This document shows positions 17,634-25,578 of a stretch of DNA of 43,850 nucleotides, in pieces; position 1 is the stretch's first letter; each line of letters begins with the position of its first letter. This stretch comes from Phycisphaeraceae bacterium (lineage in GTDB: Bacteria > Planctomycetota > Phycisphaerae > Phycisphaerales > Phycisphaeraceae). A program made the position numbers and the translations under genes. Under the pieces are notes generated by a model, which worked only from the letters and a program-made list of their open reading frames with translations, searched no databases and was not told the origin of the DNA. The DNA is taken from positions 1 through 43,850 of the forward strand of contig JADZCD010000029.1 in the NCBI GenBank assembly GCA_020851735.1. Reading direction: 5' to 3'.

Positions 17634-17915
17634 CTAGAACAACTCGATCCGGTCGTCGGGATGCAGTTCGACGGTGGCGCGCTTCCAGGACGGGGCCTTG
17701 CGGGTGCCGTAACGGGTGCGCACGTACCGGCCCTTGCGGACCTGGGTGCTGATCCGCACGACGCGAACCTTGTAGAGTTCCTCGACGGCGGTCTTGATCT
17801 GCGGCTTGCGGGCCCGCATGTCCACCTGGAAGGAGTAGCGATTGCGCGACTCGGATTCCCAGGTCGCCTTCTCGGTGATCAGCGGGCGCTTAATGACGTC
17901 GGTGGCTTGAGGCAT
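17634..17915 (-). CDS. rplW: Large ribosomal subunit protein uL23
   Basis: The protein has 93 residues at the exit tunnel. It begins MPQATDVIKRPLITEKATWE and has YSFQVDMRARKPQIKTAVEE, then LYKVRVVRISTQVRKGR. Its ATG overlaps the rplD stop (TGATG), so translation is coupled. Confidence 0.96.
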   Translation of the reverse strand: MPQATDVIKRPLITEKATWESESRNRYSFQVDMRARKPQIKTAVEELYKVRVVRISTQVRKGRYVRTRYGTRKAPSWKRATVELHPDDRIELF

Positions 17916-18571
17916 CAGGCGGCCTCCTGTGATTTCTTGGACAGCCGGCCGGCCTGGGCCTTCAAGTAGGCGTCCAGGGAGGGCTTGTCCACCAGAAGGA
18001 AACGGTGATTCAAGAGGTCAAACACATTAAGGCAATCCACCCGCACCACCGACACCTGGTCGAGGTTGCGAGCGGAAAGGGCCACGGGATCACTGGTATG
18101 AGCAAGAGCGACCAGGCAGGAACGGTCGACTTTGAGGGCTTTGAGCAGGGAGGAGAATTGCTTGCTGGAGGGCTTCTTGAAGCTGAGCTGATCGACGATC
18201 TTGATTTCGCTGTCCACGGCCTTGGCCAGCAGGGCGTTACAGTTGGCCAGGCGGCGCATGCGGATGGGCATTTCCAGGCGCCAGGACTTGGGGCGCTTGC
18301 CGTGGGCCACGCCGCCGCCGCGCATGATGTTGGTGCGGATGGCGCCGCGGCGGGCGTTGCCGGTGCCCTTCTGGCGGTAGAGCTTGCGGGTGGAGCCTTC
18401 CACGCGGCTGCGATTCTTGGTCGCCGAGGTGCCCTGCCGCTGGTTGGAGTGGGTGCGGACGTAAGCCTGCTTCAAGAGCGCGGGCCGAACCTGGCCGCCT
18501 AAGAGGCTTTCGTCCAGCAGCAAGGTATCCACCTGCTGCCCTTTTTGATTATGTACTGGGATCTGGATCAT
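17915..18571 (-). CDS. rplD: Large ribosomal subunit protein uL4
   Basis: This 218-residue protein's loop reaches the exit tunnel; in E. coli it also represses the S10 operon. The ATG at 18571 is chosen because AGGTGA lies 6 bases before it; the GTG at 18580 is an alternative. Features are RKLYRQKGTGNARRGAIRTN, RGGGVAHGKRPKSW and C-terminal LDQVSVVRVDCLNVFDLLNH. A 177-base gap with no gene precedes it. Confidence 0.96.
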   Translation of the reverse strand: MIQIPVHNQKGQQVDTLLLDESLLGGQVRPALLKQAYVRTHSNQRQGTSATKNRSRVEGSTRKLYRQKGTGNARRGAIRTNIMRGGGVAHGKRPKSWRLEMPIRMRRLANCNALLAKAVDSEIKIVDQLSFKKPSSKQFSSLLKALKVDRSCLVALAHTSDPVALSARNLDQVSVVRVDCLNVFDLLNHRFLLVDKPSLDAYLKAQAGRLSKKSQEAA

Positions 18572-18748
18572 CTTCGTCACCTACGGTCTTCGCGGTTTCT
18601 GGACGCGCGAAGGTTACGTTTTGTTCGCCGGCCCGCACGGCCCATCGCCAGGGGGACGACTCGGCTGCAAGACCAGGTTGTCGCGACGTCGCAGTATCTT
18701 GCCCGTGATCAGCGTGATCCGGCGGCCGGACCATGCTGAGGTTGGGAC

Positions 18749-19429
18749 TTACGACGCCTTGGCAAGGTTCGCCTTGCTCTTGTAAAGTCTTGTGGCCTCC
18801 CGAATCAACACCACGCCTTGATTAGCTCCCGGCACGGCTCCGAGGACCAACAACAAGTTGTTCTGGGCGTCGCGACCGACCACTTCAAGGCTCCGAGCCG
18901 TCACCTGCCGGTCACCCATGTGGCCGGACATGCGAATACCTTTTTTGGGCTTGCCTGTGCCGCGGTTGCTGGCCCGGCCGCTGATGGTGCCGGGGGAACG
19001 GTGTTTGCGTTCCGTGCCGTGCGACGCGCACATGCCCTTGAATCCCCAACGCTTCATGACGCCCTGGAACCCTTTGCCCTTGCTGGTTCCGATCACGTCC
19101 ACGAAGCGGACGCCCTCGAACACTTCCACCGTCAGGGTCTTGCCCAAGGGATAGTTTTCCACTTCCTCGGGCTTGACGCGGAATTCGCGGTGAAAACGCT
19201 GGGGTGCCAGGCCCGCCTTGCCGTCGTGCCCGATCTGGGGCATGGTCGACACGCGGGGCTTGATTTCCACGAAGCCGATCTGCACCGCCTCGTAACCGTC
19301 GCGCTGGGCGGACTTCACTTGCGTGACGTGGCAGGGACCGGCTTGAATAATGGTCACCGGGACGTTGACGCCGGCCTCGGTGTAGAGGCGGGTCATGCCG
19401 ACTTTTTTACCGATGAGTACCGCGGGCAT
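18749..19429 (-). CDS. rplC: Large ribosomal subunit protein uL3
   Basis: The protein has 226 residues, beginning MPAVLIGKKVGMTRLYTEAG with GGGAGG 10 bases upstream. The signature VDVIGTSKGKGFQGVMKRWG and the segment SHGTERKHRSPGTISGRASN, which holds the peptidyl-transferase loop, are clear. It is separated from rpsJ by 177 bases containing a terminator and a further hairpin. Confidence 0.97.
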   Translation of the reverse strand: MPAVLIGKKVGMTRLYTEAGVNVPVTIIQAGPCHVTQVKSAQRDGYEAVQIGFVEIKPRVSTMPQIGHDGKAGLAPQRFHREFRVKPEEVENYPLGKTLTVEVFEGVRFVDVIGTSKGKGFQGVMKRWGFKGMCASHGTERKHRSPGTISGRASNRGTGKPKKGIRMSGHMGDRQVTARSLEVVGRDAQNNLLLVLGAVPGANQGVVLIREATRLYKSKANLAKAS

Positions 19430-19521
19430 CGTTCACATACCTCCCAGGGGCCGACCGTGACTTTCGTCCGGCCGGGCGGATCATGGCGTTGTCGCCAGAG
19501 GATCACGGGACTGTTTGGCCG

Positions 19522-19546
19522 GGGCTCGTGGTTTTCCCGAGCCCAT
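19522..19546 (-). promoter_or_regulatory. Hairpin in the rplC leader
   Basis: Arms GGGCTCG and CGAGCCC with a 9-base loop lie between the rpsJ terminator and rplC. It has no T-tract. It may be a structured leader for ribosomal autoregulation, which is only a guess. Confidence 0.35.
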
Positions 19547-19584
19547 GAGTCAGGCTGCTTAAGGGCGATCCTTAAATCAGCCCA

Positions 19585-19612
19585 CAAAAAAAGCCCGATG
19601 ACGGCATCAGGC
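19585..19612 (-). terminator. Intrinsic terminator overlapping the rpsJ stop
   Basis: On the minus strand GCCTGATG, loop CCGT, and CATCGGGC form an 8-base stem with one G-T pair, followed by seven T. The rpsJ stop codon TGA lies within the first arm. It should partly end transcription after rpsJ, before rplC. Confidence 0.75.
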
Positions 19613-19915
19613 CTTGATCTTCACAAATACACCCGCGGGGACCACCATGCGATTAAGCGCTTCGACCGTGCGGGCGTTGGGGTCGAAAATATCAATGATG
19701 CGCTTATGGGTTCGAATCTCAAACTGTTCGCGGCTCTTCTTGTCAATGTGCGGGCTGCGCAGCACGGTGTAACGCTCGACGCGGGTGGGCAGAGGGATCG
19801 GCCCAGCCACTTTCGCGTTGGTGCGCTTGGCGTGGTCGACGATCTCGCGCGCCGAGGCGTCCAGAGCCTGGTGATCGTACGCTTCCATTCGGATACGTAT
19901 CTTGCCGGCAGCCAT
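19607..19915 (-). CDS. rpsJ: Small ribosomal subunit protein uS10
   Basis: The protein has 102 residues, beginning [20 protein letters not shown]; the segment [20 protein letters not shown] is the family signature. uS10 is also NusE, the antitermination partner of NusB. It is the first gene of the block; fusA and tuf, often upstream, are not here. The leader from the predicted start is about 70 bases. Confidence 0.97.
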   Translation of the reverse strand: MAAGKIRIRMEAYDHQALDASAREIVDHAKRTNAKVAGPIPLPTRVERYTVLRSPHIDKKSREQFEIRTHKRIIDIFDPNARTVEALNRMVVPAGVFVKIKA

Positions 19916-19992
19916 ATCTGCTTCCGTGACTGTCCTTTAGGACCTTGGTCGTTACCCCTTCGCCGTCGGACTAAAACGGTGAAGAGCCGGGT

Positions 19993-20020
19993 AGTGTAAC
20001 GCGTGGTTATCCCATGTCAA
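19993..20020 (-). promoter_or_regulatory. Main promoter of the S10 operon
   Basis: On the minus strand a perfect -35 TTGACA (20015-20020) and a -10 TACACT (19993-19998) are spaced by 16 bases. An A-rich stretch at 20025-20050 upstream could act as an UP element. This is the strongest promoter-like sequence I see in the window. Confidence 0.8.
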
Positions 20021-20118
20021 ACTGCGTTGTTTGAATGATTTAGCTTTTCTTTGGGCAGGTGAGGTCGGCGGGAGGAAGCCAAAAGACAAAGGCATGGAAA
20101 CATCGTCGGAGCAAGGGG

Positions 20119-20586
20119 TTATTCGTCCATCGATTCTTCCGACGATTCGTCGCGGGGTTCCTCGGCTGCGGACTCGGGGGAGACCATCTGCTCCAGAACA
20201 TGTTCTTCCACAAAAATGGGCACTTCCAGGGAGCAGCCTAAGGCGATGGCGTCGCTGGGGCGGGAGTCGATGTCGAAGGTTTCGCCGTCGCGGGTGAGGA
20301 CCAAACGGGCGAAAAACGTGCCATTATTGTGCTCGTCGTGCTTAAGGTCGCTGATCAGAATGCGGTCGAGCCGAGCGCCTAAGCCGGTGATGACAGACTC
20401 GAGGAGTTCATGGGTCTGCGGGCGCACGGGGACCTGGCCCATCAAGCGCCGTTCGATGGCGGCGGCTTCGAACAGGCCGATCCAGATCGGCAGCACCCGG
20501 TCGCCGCCGACTTCGCGCAGCTCGACGATGTGGGACTGGCTGTTTTCGCGGATCAAGATTCGGGCAAGCTGCATACGAACGGCCAT
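20119..20586 (-). CDS. DUF151 bifunctional nuclease family protein
   Basis: The protein has 155 residues, full length for the family; related proteins have DNase/RNase activity in plants and a similar fold in Thermotoga. Conserved parts are ENSQSHIVELREVGGDRVLP, IWIGLFEAAAIERRL and IDSRPSDAIALGCSLEVPIF. The C-terminus is acidic (SAAEEPRDESSEESMDE). In many planctomycetes and actinobacteria it is a stand-alone housekeeping gene. A possible -10 TAAAAT is at 20671-20676, with a weak -35. Confidence 0.85.
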   Translation of the reverse strand: MAVRMQLARILIRENSQSHIVELREVGGDRVLPIWIGLFEAAAIERRLMGQVPVRPQTHELLESVITGLGARLDRILISDLKHDEHNNGTFFARLVLTRDGETFDIDSRPSDAIALGCSLEVPIFVEEHVLEQMVSPESAAEEPRDESSEESMDE

Positions 20587-20740
20587 GGTCGTCCCTCCCG
20601 CCCTCGCCCCTGCATTCCCGGAGGCAGGGTCTCCCCACGTCGGGGAGCGCTGTCCGGGGACACGCCCATAATTTTACAGAGTCCAGGGGGATCGATCCTA
20701 GGGGAATAATAAACCTCTAGAAGATTCAGATCCGCCTATG

Positions 20741-20791
20741 GGCCCAGTAATCTTGCGCGGGCGTACCGGGTAATCCTAGGCTTACTGGGCC
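20741..20791. repeat. Inverted repeat over the xylose-isomerase-like stop codon
   Basis: Ten-base perfect arms GGCCCAGTAA (20741-20750) and TTACTGGGCC (20782-20791) are separated by 31 bases. The right arm includes the stop codon of the adjacent gene. No T-tract follows, so it is not a classical terminator. Confidence 0.5.
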
Positions 20792-21816
20792 ATGAGATTC
20801 TCTAAAATCAGCATTTCCAGGGCTTCGTAATCGCGTTGCTGGATGAGTTGGCCGGCCCGGGCTTTATCCAGGGCCCGGTATTTCCTGACCAGAGTCAGGA
20901 AGATCTGGCGGCTGTTGGCCAGGTGGCGGGTGGCGACTTGGGGCTTCTGGGTGCGCATGGCCTTGACGTCCAGGCCGACGAACCGGCCGGTGGCGGGGTA
21001 GTCGGCCAGTTCCAGCACGCGAACCTGGTTGTAGGCCCGGCGCAGATCGGCGGCGCCGAAGGCTTTGTCCTGGTCGAATTTCAGCCCGTTCTGATCGTTG
21101 AGGTGGACGGACCAGAGCTTGCCGGCGGCCAGCGCAAAGGCCATTTCATCCGAGGGGTCCAGGCCCGCGAGCACGGCATGGGCGGTTTCGATCAGCCCCC
21201 CCACTCTGGCCGGGTCGGATGTCTGCGCGGCCAGGGCCAGGGCGTGGCCGATGGTGGGGATGTAGGCGTGGTCCATCGGCTCATTGGGCTTGGGCTCGAT
21301 GGCGATGGTGATTTCCTTGTCGTAGGCGAGGATCTGATTAAGGGCGTCCAGAAGGTGTTTATGGGCTTCGATGGCGTTTTTAGCTTCGCGGATGTAGGTG
21401 CCTTCGCGGGCCAGCCACCAGACCATGAAGTTGGTGCCCAGGGCCTTGGCGACGTCTACGCAGCGCTTGGTGCGTTCGATGGCCCAGCGCCGGACGGCCG
21501 GATCGTTGGAGGTGAATCCGCCATCCACGCCACGAGGATCTTCCCAGAGGCGCGGGGCGGAGAATTCGGCGACCAGACCTTGGTCGGCTAAGACCTTGCG
21601 CATTTGCCCGGCCTGGGCGGTGATCTGGGCGGGGGAGAGTTTTTCGATTTCGGGCACGGCGTCGTCGTCGTGAAATTGCACGCCGTCAAAGCCAAGGCTC
21701 TTGTACATACCCAGCTTCTGGGCGAAGGCCACGGTGGGCCGAATGGGCGGGCCGAAGGGGTCGGCGCCTTCGTGAATATTCCAGGGACCGAAGGAAAAGC
21801 GATAGTCGGCGGGCAT
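20782..21816 (-). CDS. Xylose-isomerase-like TIM barrel protein
   Basis: The protein has 344 residues and resembles the short (class I, Streptomyces-type) D-xylose isomerase. Matching segments are DYRFSFGPWNIHEGADPFG, FHDDDAVP (catalytic His49), GGFTSND, AREGTYIREAKN, IEPKPNEPMDH (Glu174, Lys176), IETAHAVLAG (Glu210, His213) and LNDQNGLKFDQDKAFGAADL (Asp248, Asp250), with Asp283 in GLDVKAMRT. The metal-1/2 aspartate in the Streptomyces HIDLNGQNG segment corresponds to His238 here (VHLNDQNG). It may still isomerise sugars, but the substrate is uncertain. AGGAG lies 10 bases before the ATG. Confidence 0.8.
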   Translation of the reverse strand: MPADYRFSFGPWNIHEGADPFGPPIRPTVAFAQKLGMYKSLGFDGVQFHDDDAVPEIEKLSPAQITAQAGQMRKVLADQGLVAEFSAPRLWEDPRGVDGGFTSNDPAVRRWAIERTKRCVDVAKALGTNFMVWWLAREGTYIREAKNAIEAHKHLLDALNQILAYDKEITIAIEPKPNEPMDHAYIPTIGHALALAAQTSDPARVGGLIETAHAVLAGLDPSDEMAFALAAGKLWSVHLNDQNGLKFDQDKAFGAADLRRAYNQVRVLELADYPATGRFVGLDVKAMRTQKPQVATRHLANSRQIFLTLVRKYRALDKARAGQLIQQRDYEALEMLILENLMAQ

Positions 21817-21942
21817 GGGAGTGAACTCCTGGAAACAAGGCAGATATTAAAGTCCGTTGCGGAATTGTAACAGATGGCTGAACGACAAGCGTGTTAGCTG
21901 CGGCTGGGCGTTTGCGGACTGCGGCAGGCGCGCGGAGAGGAG

Positions 21943-22761
21943 CTACCAAGGCTGAATGTTCTCGATGGTCTGGGAATAGCGATTGGGCATGGTGCGGCGG
22001 CGGAGGGTGTAGATGGGCAGATGCGGGGGGCAGAAAGTGCGGAAGGGAATGCCGGCTTCGCCCAGGCCGCGGGACACGGCGCAGAGGGTGTTGCGATGGC
22101 GGAGCAGGCCGGAGGTCAGGTGGGCGGGCATGTCGGTGGAATTGACGATGGGCCGACCGGGCCAGAGGCGGAACTGGCCGCCATGAGTGTGGCCGGCGAG
22201 CATCAGATCCACGTCCAGGTCGGAGGCGACGGGCAGATAGGTAGGCAGGTGGGTGAGGAAGAGGCGCAGGGGGCGCTCGGCATTTTTGCGGGCGGCGATG
22301 GTGAAAGGCTCGGCGGGCCAATCCAGCAGCGCGGCGGTCAGGTCGGAATGGCTATAGATGTCCAGGTCCAGGCCGAGGATTTCCAGGGGGAGATTGGGGA
22401 ACCGGTGGTAGCCGTTGGAGAGCCAGCGAACGGACAGAGTCTGGCAGCGGGCGCGGAAGGCGGGCTCGTCGTGATTGCCGAAGACGCCGAAGATGCCTTG
22501 GGCGGGCCGGGCCTGGCGGCAGATGGATTCGAGAACGGAAAAGGCCTGATCCTCGTCGGGAGGGTCGTCCATGTAGTCGCCGGTCAGGACGATCATGTCC
22601 AGGCGGAGGGAAGCTAAGAGCCAGGCGAGGTGCTGATGGCGGCGGCGTGGGCGGGAGACGTGGAGATCGGAAACATGGGCGATGCGGAACCCCTCCAGGG
22701 CATGGGGAAGATGCGGCAAGGAGAGGTCGATGTAATGGGCGAGGCTGGCGGCAATGGGCAT
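21943..22761 (-). CDS. Metallophosphoesterase (YkuE-like)
   Basis: This is a calcineurin-like phosphoesterase of 272 residues from the ATG at 22761. All motifs are present: HVSDLHVSRP (Asp32, His34), VLTGDYMDDP (Asp62), FGNHDEPAF (Asn96, His97), THLPTYLP and LAGHTHGGQFRL near residue 200. The order of motifs and GHTHGGQ fit the YkuE group, which includes enzymes acting on UDP-diacylglucosamine or phospholipid head groups; the substrate is unknown. The frame runs on to 22953 but that part crosses a micro-repeat cluster and the AT-rich promoter region. Confidence 0.82.
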   Translation of the reverse strand: MPIAASLAHYIDLSLPHLPHALEGFRIAHVSDLHVSRPRRRHQHLAWLLASLRLDMIVLTGDYMDDPPDEDQAFSVLESICRQARPAQGIFGVFGNHDEPAFRARCQTLSVRWLSNGYHRFPNLPLEILGLDLDIYSHSDLTAALLDWPAEPFTIAARKNAERPLRLFLTHLPTYLPVASDLDVDLMLAGHTHGGQFRLWPGRPIVNSTDMPAHLTSGLLRHRNTLCAVSRGLGEAGIPFRTFCPPHLPIYTLRRRTMPNRYSQTIENIQPW

Positions 22762-22798
22762 GGCGAAGGTTGCCGGGTTAAGTGAAAAGGCGGCTGTC

Positions 22799-22827
22799 TT
22801 GTCCGCTATACTTATATACAATACATT
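22799..22827 (+). promoter_or_regulatory. Promoter for the HTH-membrane gene (possibly divergent)
   Basis: TTGTCC (22799-22804) and TACATT (22822-22827) are spaced by 17 bases in a clearly AT-rich island. The same island reads TATATAAG and TATAG on the minus strand and could also serve the divergent metallophosphoesterase. The leader of the plus gene would be about 185 bases and contains the micro-repeat cluster. Confidence 0.45.
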
Positions 22828-22872
22828 GAACGGCTGGAACATGACGGTGCAGGTGCGTAGCGGCGCCGCATG

Positions 22873-22940
22873 CCCCCCGGAAGACCCGGGCCCCTGGAAG
22901 TCCCGGAACCCCCGGAAGGCCCCCCGCAGGTCGCCCCGGA
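22873..22940. repeat. CCCCCGGAAG micro-repeat cluster, intergenic
   Basis: The plus strand holds CCCCCCGGAAG, CCCCTGGAAG, CCCGGAAC, CCCCCGGAAGG and CCCCGGAC within 68 bases, imperfectly spaced at about 10-18 bases. It lies in the 5' leader of the HTH-membrane gene. Confidence 0.7.
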
Positions 22941-23018
22941 CAGGTGGCCGCAAGCCCCTGCGGAACGACCTGGGGAAGTGCCTGAAAAATATCCCGCCAA
23001 AGCAGAAGGAGTCGTGCC

Positions 23019-23918
23019 ATGGCCAAGATGTTTTACACGCTGGAAGAAGCGGCGGAAAAGCTCAAAGTCGAAGTGGAGCAGGTCAAGTCCCTGGCTACGG
23101 AAGGCCAGCTGCAGCAATTCCGCGACCGCGACAAGCTGATGTTCAAGCGCGACGAAGTGGACGCGCTGTCGGAGAACATGCCGGCCATCAAGTCATCGGG
23201 CGACAGCACGGGCGGGCCGATCGACCTGGCCAGCAGCACCGGCAGCATCCCGATGGACGTGATGGACGACACGGCGGAGATCAGCGTGGACGACTCGACG
23301 ACCGGCAGCAAGGCCGGCAGCGCCGCGGGCAGTTCCTTCGGCACGGGGGTGAGCGTTTTTGAGGCGGGGGAAATCGAACCGGCGGACCCCTCGGCCCAGA
23401 CGCAGGTGGTGGGCACGGGCAGCGGCATCAGCAGCGACGCGGAACTGTCCCTGGAAAGCATCGGGTCGGGCAGCGGTCTGTTGGACTTAACGCATGAACG
23501 CGACGACACGAGCCTGGGCGTGCAGATCGACGAGATCATGCCCCAGGACACCAGCCAGAGCAGCGCGATGAGCGGGACGGCCGAATCGCCGGCGGCGGCG
23601 TCGGCCATTCTCGAGGAGATCGCCTCGGAAGGACCGACGGCGGATCAGGAAGCCGCCACCGCGGTGCCGCTGGGAGCGATTCCCGACTATTACGATCCGG
23701 CCGAGAGCGGCCTGCTGGCGGGGCTGCTGGGGGGCGCGTTCATCAGCCTGGTGATGGTGCTGCTGGCGGCGGTGTCGGGCATGACGGGCTCGGAAGTCGG
23801 GGTGATCAGCGGGATGGCCAGCTCGATGGGTTCGCTGCTGCTGTGGAGCGGAGTTTTCCTGCTGGTCAGCGCCGCCCTGGGCGCGGTGGGCTGGGTGGTG
23901 GGGAAAAAGACCGCGTAG
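23019..23918 (+). CDS. HTH-domain protein with acidic linker and two membrane helices
   Basis: The protein has 299 residues. Residues 5-50 (MFYTLEEAAEKLKVEVEQVK, then EGQLQQFRDRDKLMFKRDEV) look like an excisionase/MerR-type winged helix. Residues 55-215 are low-complexity and rich in Ser, Gly, Asp, Thr and Glu. The C-terminal part holds two hydrophobic stretches, LAGLLGGAFISLVMVLLAAV and LLLWSGVFLLVSAALGAVGW. It is therefore likely a membrane-tethered DNA-binding or scaffold protein; similar architectures are common in planctomycetes, function unknown. GGAG lies 7 bases before the ATG. Confidence 0.75.
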   Translation: MAKMFYTLEEAAEKLKVEVEQVKSLATEGQLQQFRDRDKLMFKRDEVDALSENMPAIKSSGDSTGGPIDLASSTGSIPMDVMDDTAEISVDDSTTGSKAGSAAGSSFGTGVSVFEAGEIEPADPSAQTQVVGTGSGISSDAELSLESIGSGSGLLDLTHERDDTSLGVQIDEIMPQDTSQSSAMSGTAESPAAASAILEEIASEGPTADQEAATAVPLGAIPDYYDPAESGLLAGLLGGAFISLVMVLLAAVSGMTGSEVGVISGMASSMGSLLLWSGVFLLVSAALGAVGWVVGKKTA

Positions 23919-24026
23919 GACTGGCAATTCAAGCGCACGTCATTATGATTCGTCCGCCCCGGAACCCCAGCGGTGGGAATATTTCCTGGCGGTAAGAGCG
24001 GCCCCATTCCAAACGATCAAGCACCC

Positions 24027-24737
24027 ATGCTAAGCAGATACGGCAAGCGCGACTGGTTATCTATTTTGGCTATCGGCGGCATGCTGATGGTCAGTTTCGG
24101 GGTGGTGGGCTGGTGGTGGGCGGTGGGCGTGGTGGGAGTGATTACGCTGGGCGGATTGCTCTTTTTCCGGGACCCTAAACGGCGCATCCCCACGGAACGC
24201 AACGTGCTGGTGAGCCCCGCGGACGGGCGGGTGAGCTCCATCCACTGGGTGGAACATTTTGAAGGGTTCGGCGAGCGGGCCTTGTGCGTGCGGATTTTCC
24301 TGAGCGTGCTGGACGTGCACGTGAACCGCTGCCCCTGCCACGCGAAGGTGGAGTCGATCCACTACAAGCCCGGCGGACACTTAAACGCGCTGAAGACCGA
24401 ATCGGCACAGGTTAATGAATCGAACCTGCTGCTGCTGTTCCACCCCACCCGCAACCAACCGGTGGCGGCGGTCAAGCAGATTGCCGGGATGATCGCGCGG
24501 CGGATTGTCTGCGGCGTGGAGACGGGGCAGATTCTCCAGCGCGGGCAGCGATTCGGGATGATCAAGTTCGGCTCAACCACCGAGCTGTACGTGCCGGAGA
24601 GCTATCAGCCGCAGGCCCTGGTGGAAAAGGGCCAGAGGGTGTACGGCGGGCTGACGGCGCTGGTGAAGGCGAATGCGTCGCCGGCTTCCGTTAACGCGGC
24701 GGAGAGCGGCGCGGCGACGGACATGTCTGAGCTGTAA
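24027..24737 (+). CDS. psd: Phosphatidylserine decarboxylase-like protein
   Basis: This enzyme makes phosphatidylethanolamine by decarboxylation of phosphatidylserine, using a pyruvoyl group formed by self-cleavage. It has 236 residues from the ATG at 24027, the short (PSD-A) form with two N-terminal membrane stretches (residues 12-46). Motifs are FFRDPKRRIP, LVSPADGRV (Asp66), LDVHVNRCPCHAK (His98) and the cleavage site FGSTTEL (Gly182-Ser183). pssA, a common neighbour, is absent. A GTG at 23973 would add 18 residues and is less likely. No Shine-Dalgarno sequence is visible. Confidence 0.88.
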   Translation: MLSRYGKRDWLSILAIGGMLMVSFGVVGWWWAVGVVGVITLGGLLFFRDPKRRIPTERNVLVSPADGRVSSIHWVEHFEGFGERALCVRIFLSVLDVHVNRCPCHAKVESIHYKPGGHLNALKTESAQVNESNLLLLFHPTRNQPVAAVKQIAGMIARRIVCGVETGQILQRGQRFGMIKFGSTTELYVPESYQPQALVEKGQRVYGGLTALVKANASPASVNAAESGAATDMSEL

Positions 24738-24801
24738 GCGACGGGGTGAACCTTTTAGCACCGAAGGCCGGGCCAACACTGCCACGTCCATCACAAGGCC
24801 G

Positions 24802-24823
24802 GCCCCACGTTTCCACGTGGGGC
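24802..24823. repeat. 22-base palindrome (GCCCCACGT type)
   Basis: Arms GCCCCACGT and ACGTGGGGC flank loop TTCC, preceded by GGCCG as in the glycerate kinase copy. The two inner positions differ from that copy on both arms, so pairing is kept. It lies between psd and the histidine phosphatase stop and might double as a bidirectional terminator, although it lacks a T-tract. Confidence 0.72.
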
Positions 24824-24847
24824 TATGCGTTGCGCTGCGCGCGGAGA

Positions 24848-25549
24848 TCACTCCACATTGGCTTTGACGCCGCTGATGGAGACGGGCAGGCCGCGGGCGA
24901 ACAGGTGCGCGGTTTCCGCCACGTGCATGCAGCGCGGGGCGGCTAAGCCGGGGCGGCGTTCGTCAAAGAGCACCGTCGTGACCGAGGAGGGGGACAGGAA
25001 GAAACCGGCCCAGATGAGGGGCACGGGAATTTCCAGCAGGTGAGCGAGCCAGGTCAGCCCGAACCCGCCGTGGCAGAAGACCACGATTTTCTGGAACTCG
25101 CGGCTGAGGATGCGATAGCGGTGGCCTTCGCGCACGTAGCCGTGGCGGGCGAGGAAGGCGTCGGAGTTTTTCTTTAAGTCCTCAAACTGTTCGGCGAACA
25201 GCGGGTTGTCCAAGGGCGGATACGAAGGCCAGTTGGTCAGGCTCGGCGGCGGATCCCAGGCCCGGACGGTCTGACCATGCATATCCCAGGCGGAGCAGCG
25301 GCCGTACGGCTCCTGCTGAATCAGCCAGCCCAATTCGGCGGTCCAGGGCTCTTCGTGCACAGGCATGCCCAGAAGGTCACCGGTATAGCGGGCGGTGTCC
25401 TTGGCTCGTCCCATGGGCGAGGAATACAAAACGTCCGGGCTCAGCTTGGCCATCCACTGGGCGAGGGCCTTGGCCTCCTGGTGGCCGGCGGGCGTGAGCG
25501 AGTCAATGGAATAGTCAGGCTCGGCGTGGCGAACGATGTAGAGACGCAT
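24848..25549 (-). CDS. Histidine phosphatase (phosphoglycerate mutase-like)
   Basis: The protein has 233 residues from the ATG at 25549 (MRLYIVRHAEPDYSIDSLTP). The catalytic phosphohistidine is in RHAE (RHA rather than RHG); SSPMGRAKDTA, TAELGW (acid/base Glu) and VFCHGGFGLTWL (second His) complete the active site. It is probably a small-molecule phosphatase, not true glycolytic mutase. It lies 29 bases after the solute-binding protein gene and forms the end of a three-gene operon with glycerate kinase. Confidence 0.8.
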   Translation of the reverse strand: MRLYIVRHAEPDYSIDSLTPAGHQEAKALAQWMAKLSPDVLYSSPMGRAKDTARYTGDLLGMPVHEEPWTAELGWLIQQEPYGRCSAWDMHGQTVRAWDPPPSLTNWPSYPPLDNPLFAEQFEDLKKNSDAFLARHGYVREGHRYRILSREFQKIVVFCHGGFGLTWLAHLLEIPVPLIWAGFFLSPSSVTTVLFDERRPGLAAPRCMHVAETAHLFARGLPVSISGVKANVE

Positions 25550-25578
25550 AACGTTGCCCAAACCTTGAAAAAAAAGGG

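Noticed and set aside
18818..19999. Plus-strand open frame of 393 codons across rplC and rpsJ
   Set aside because: It is antisense to two certain ribosomal genes, has no family resemblance, and long antisense frames are expected in GC-rich DNA.
22754..23362. Plus-strand frame of 202 codons crossing the micro-repeats
   Set aside because: It overlaps the HTH-membrane gene in another frame and spans the AT-rich promoter island.
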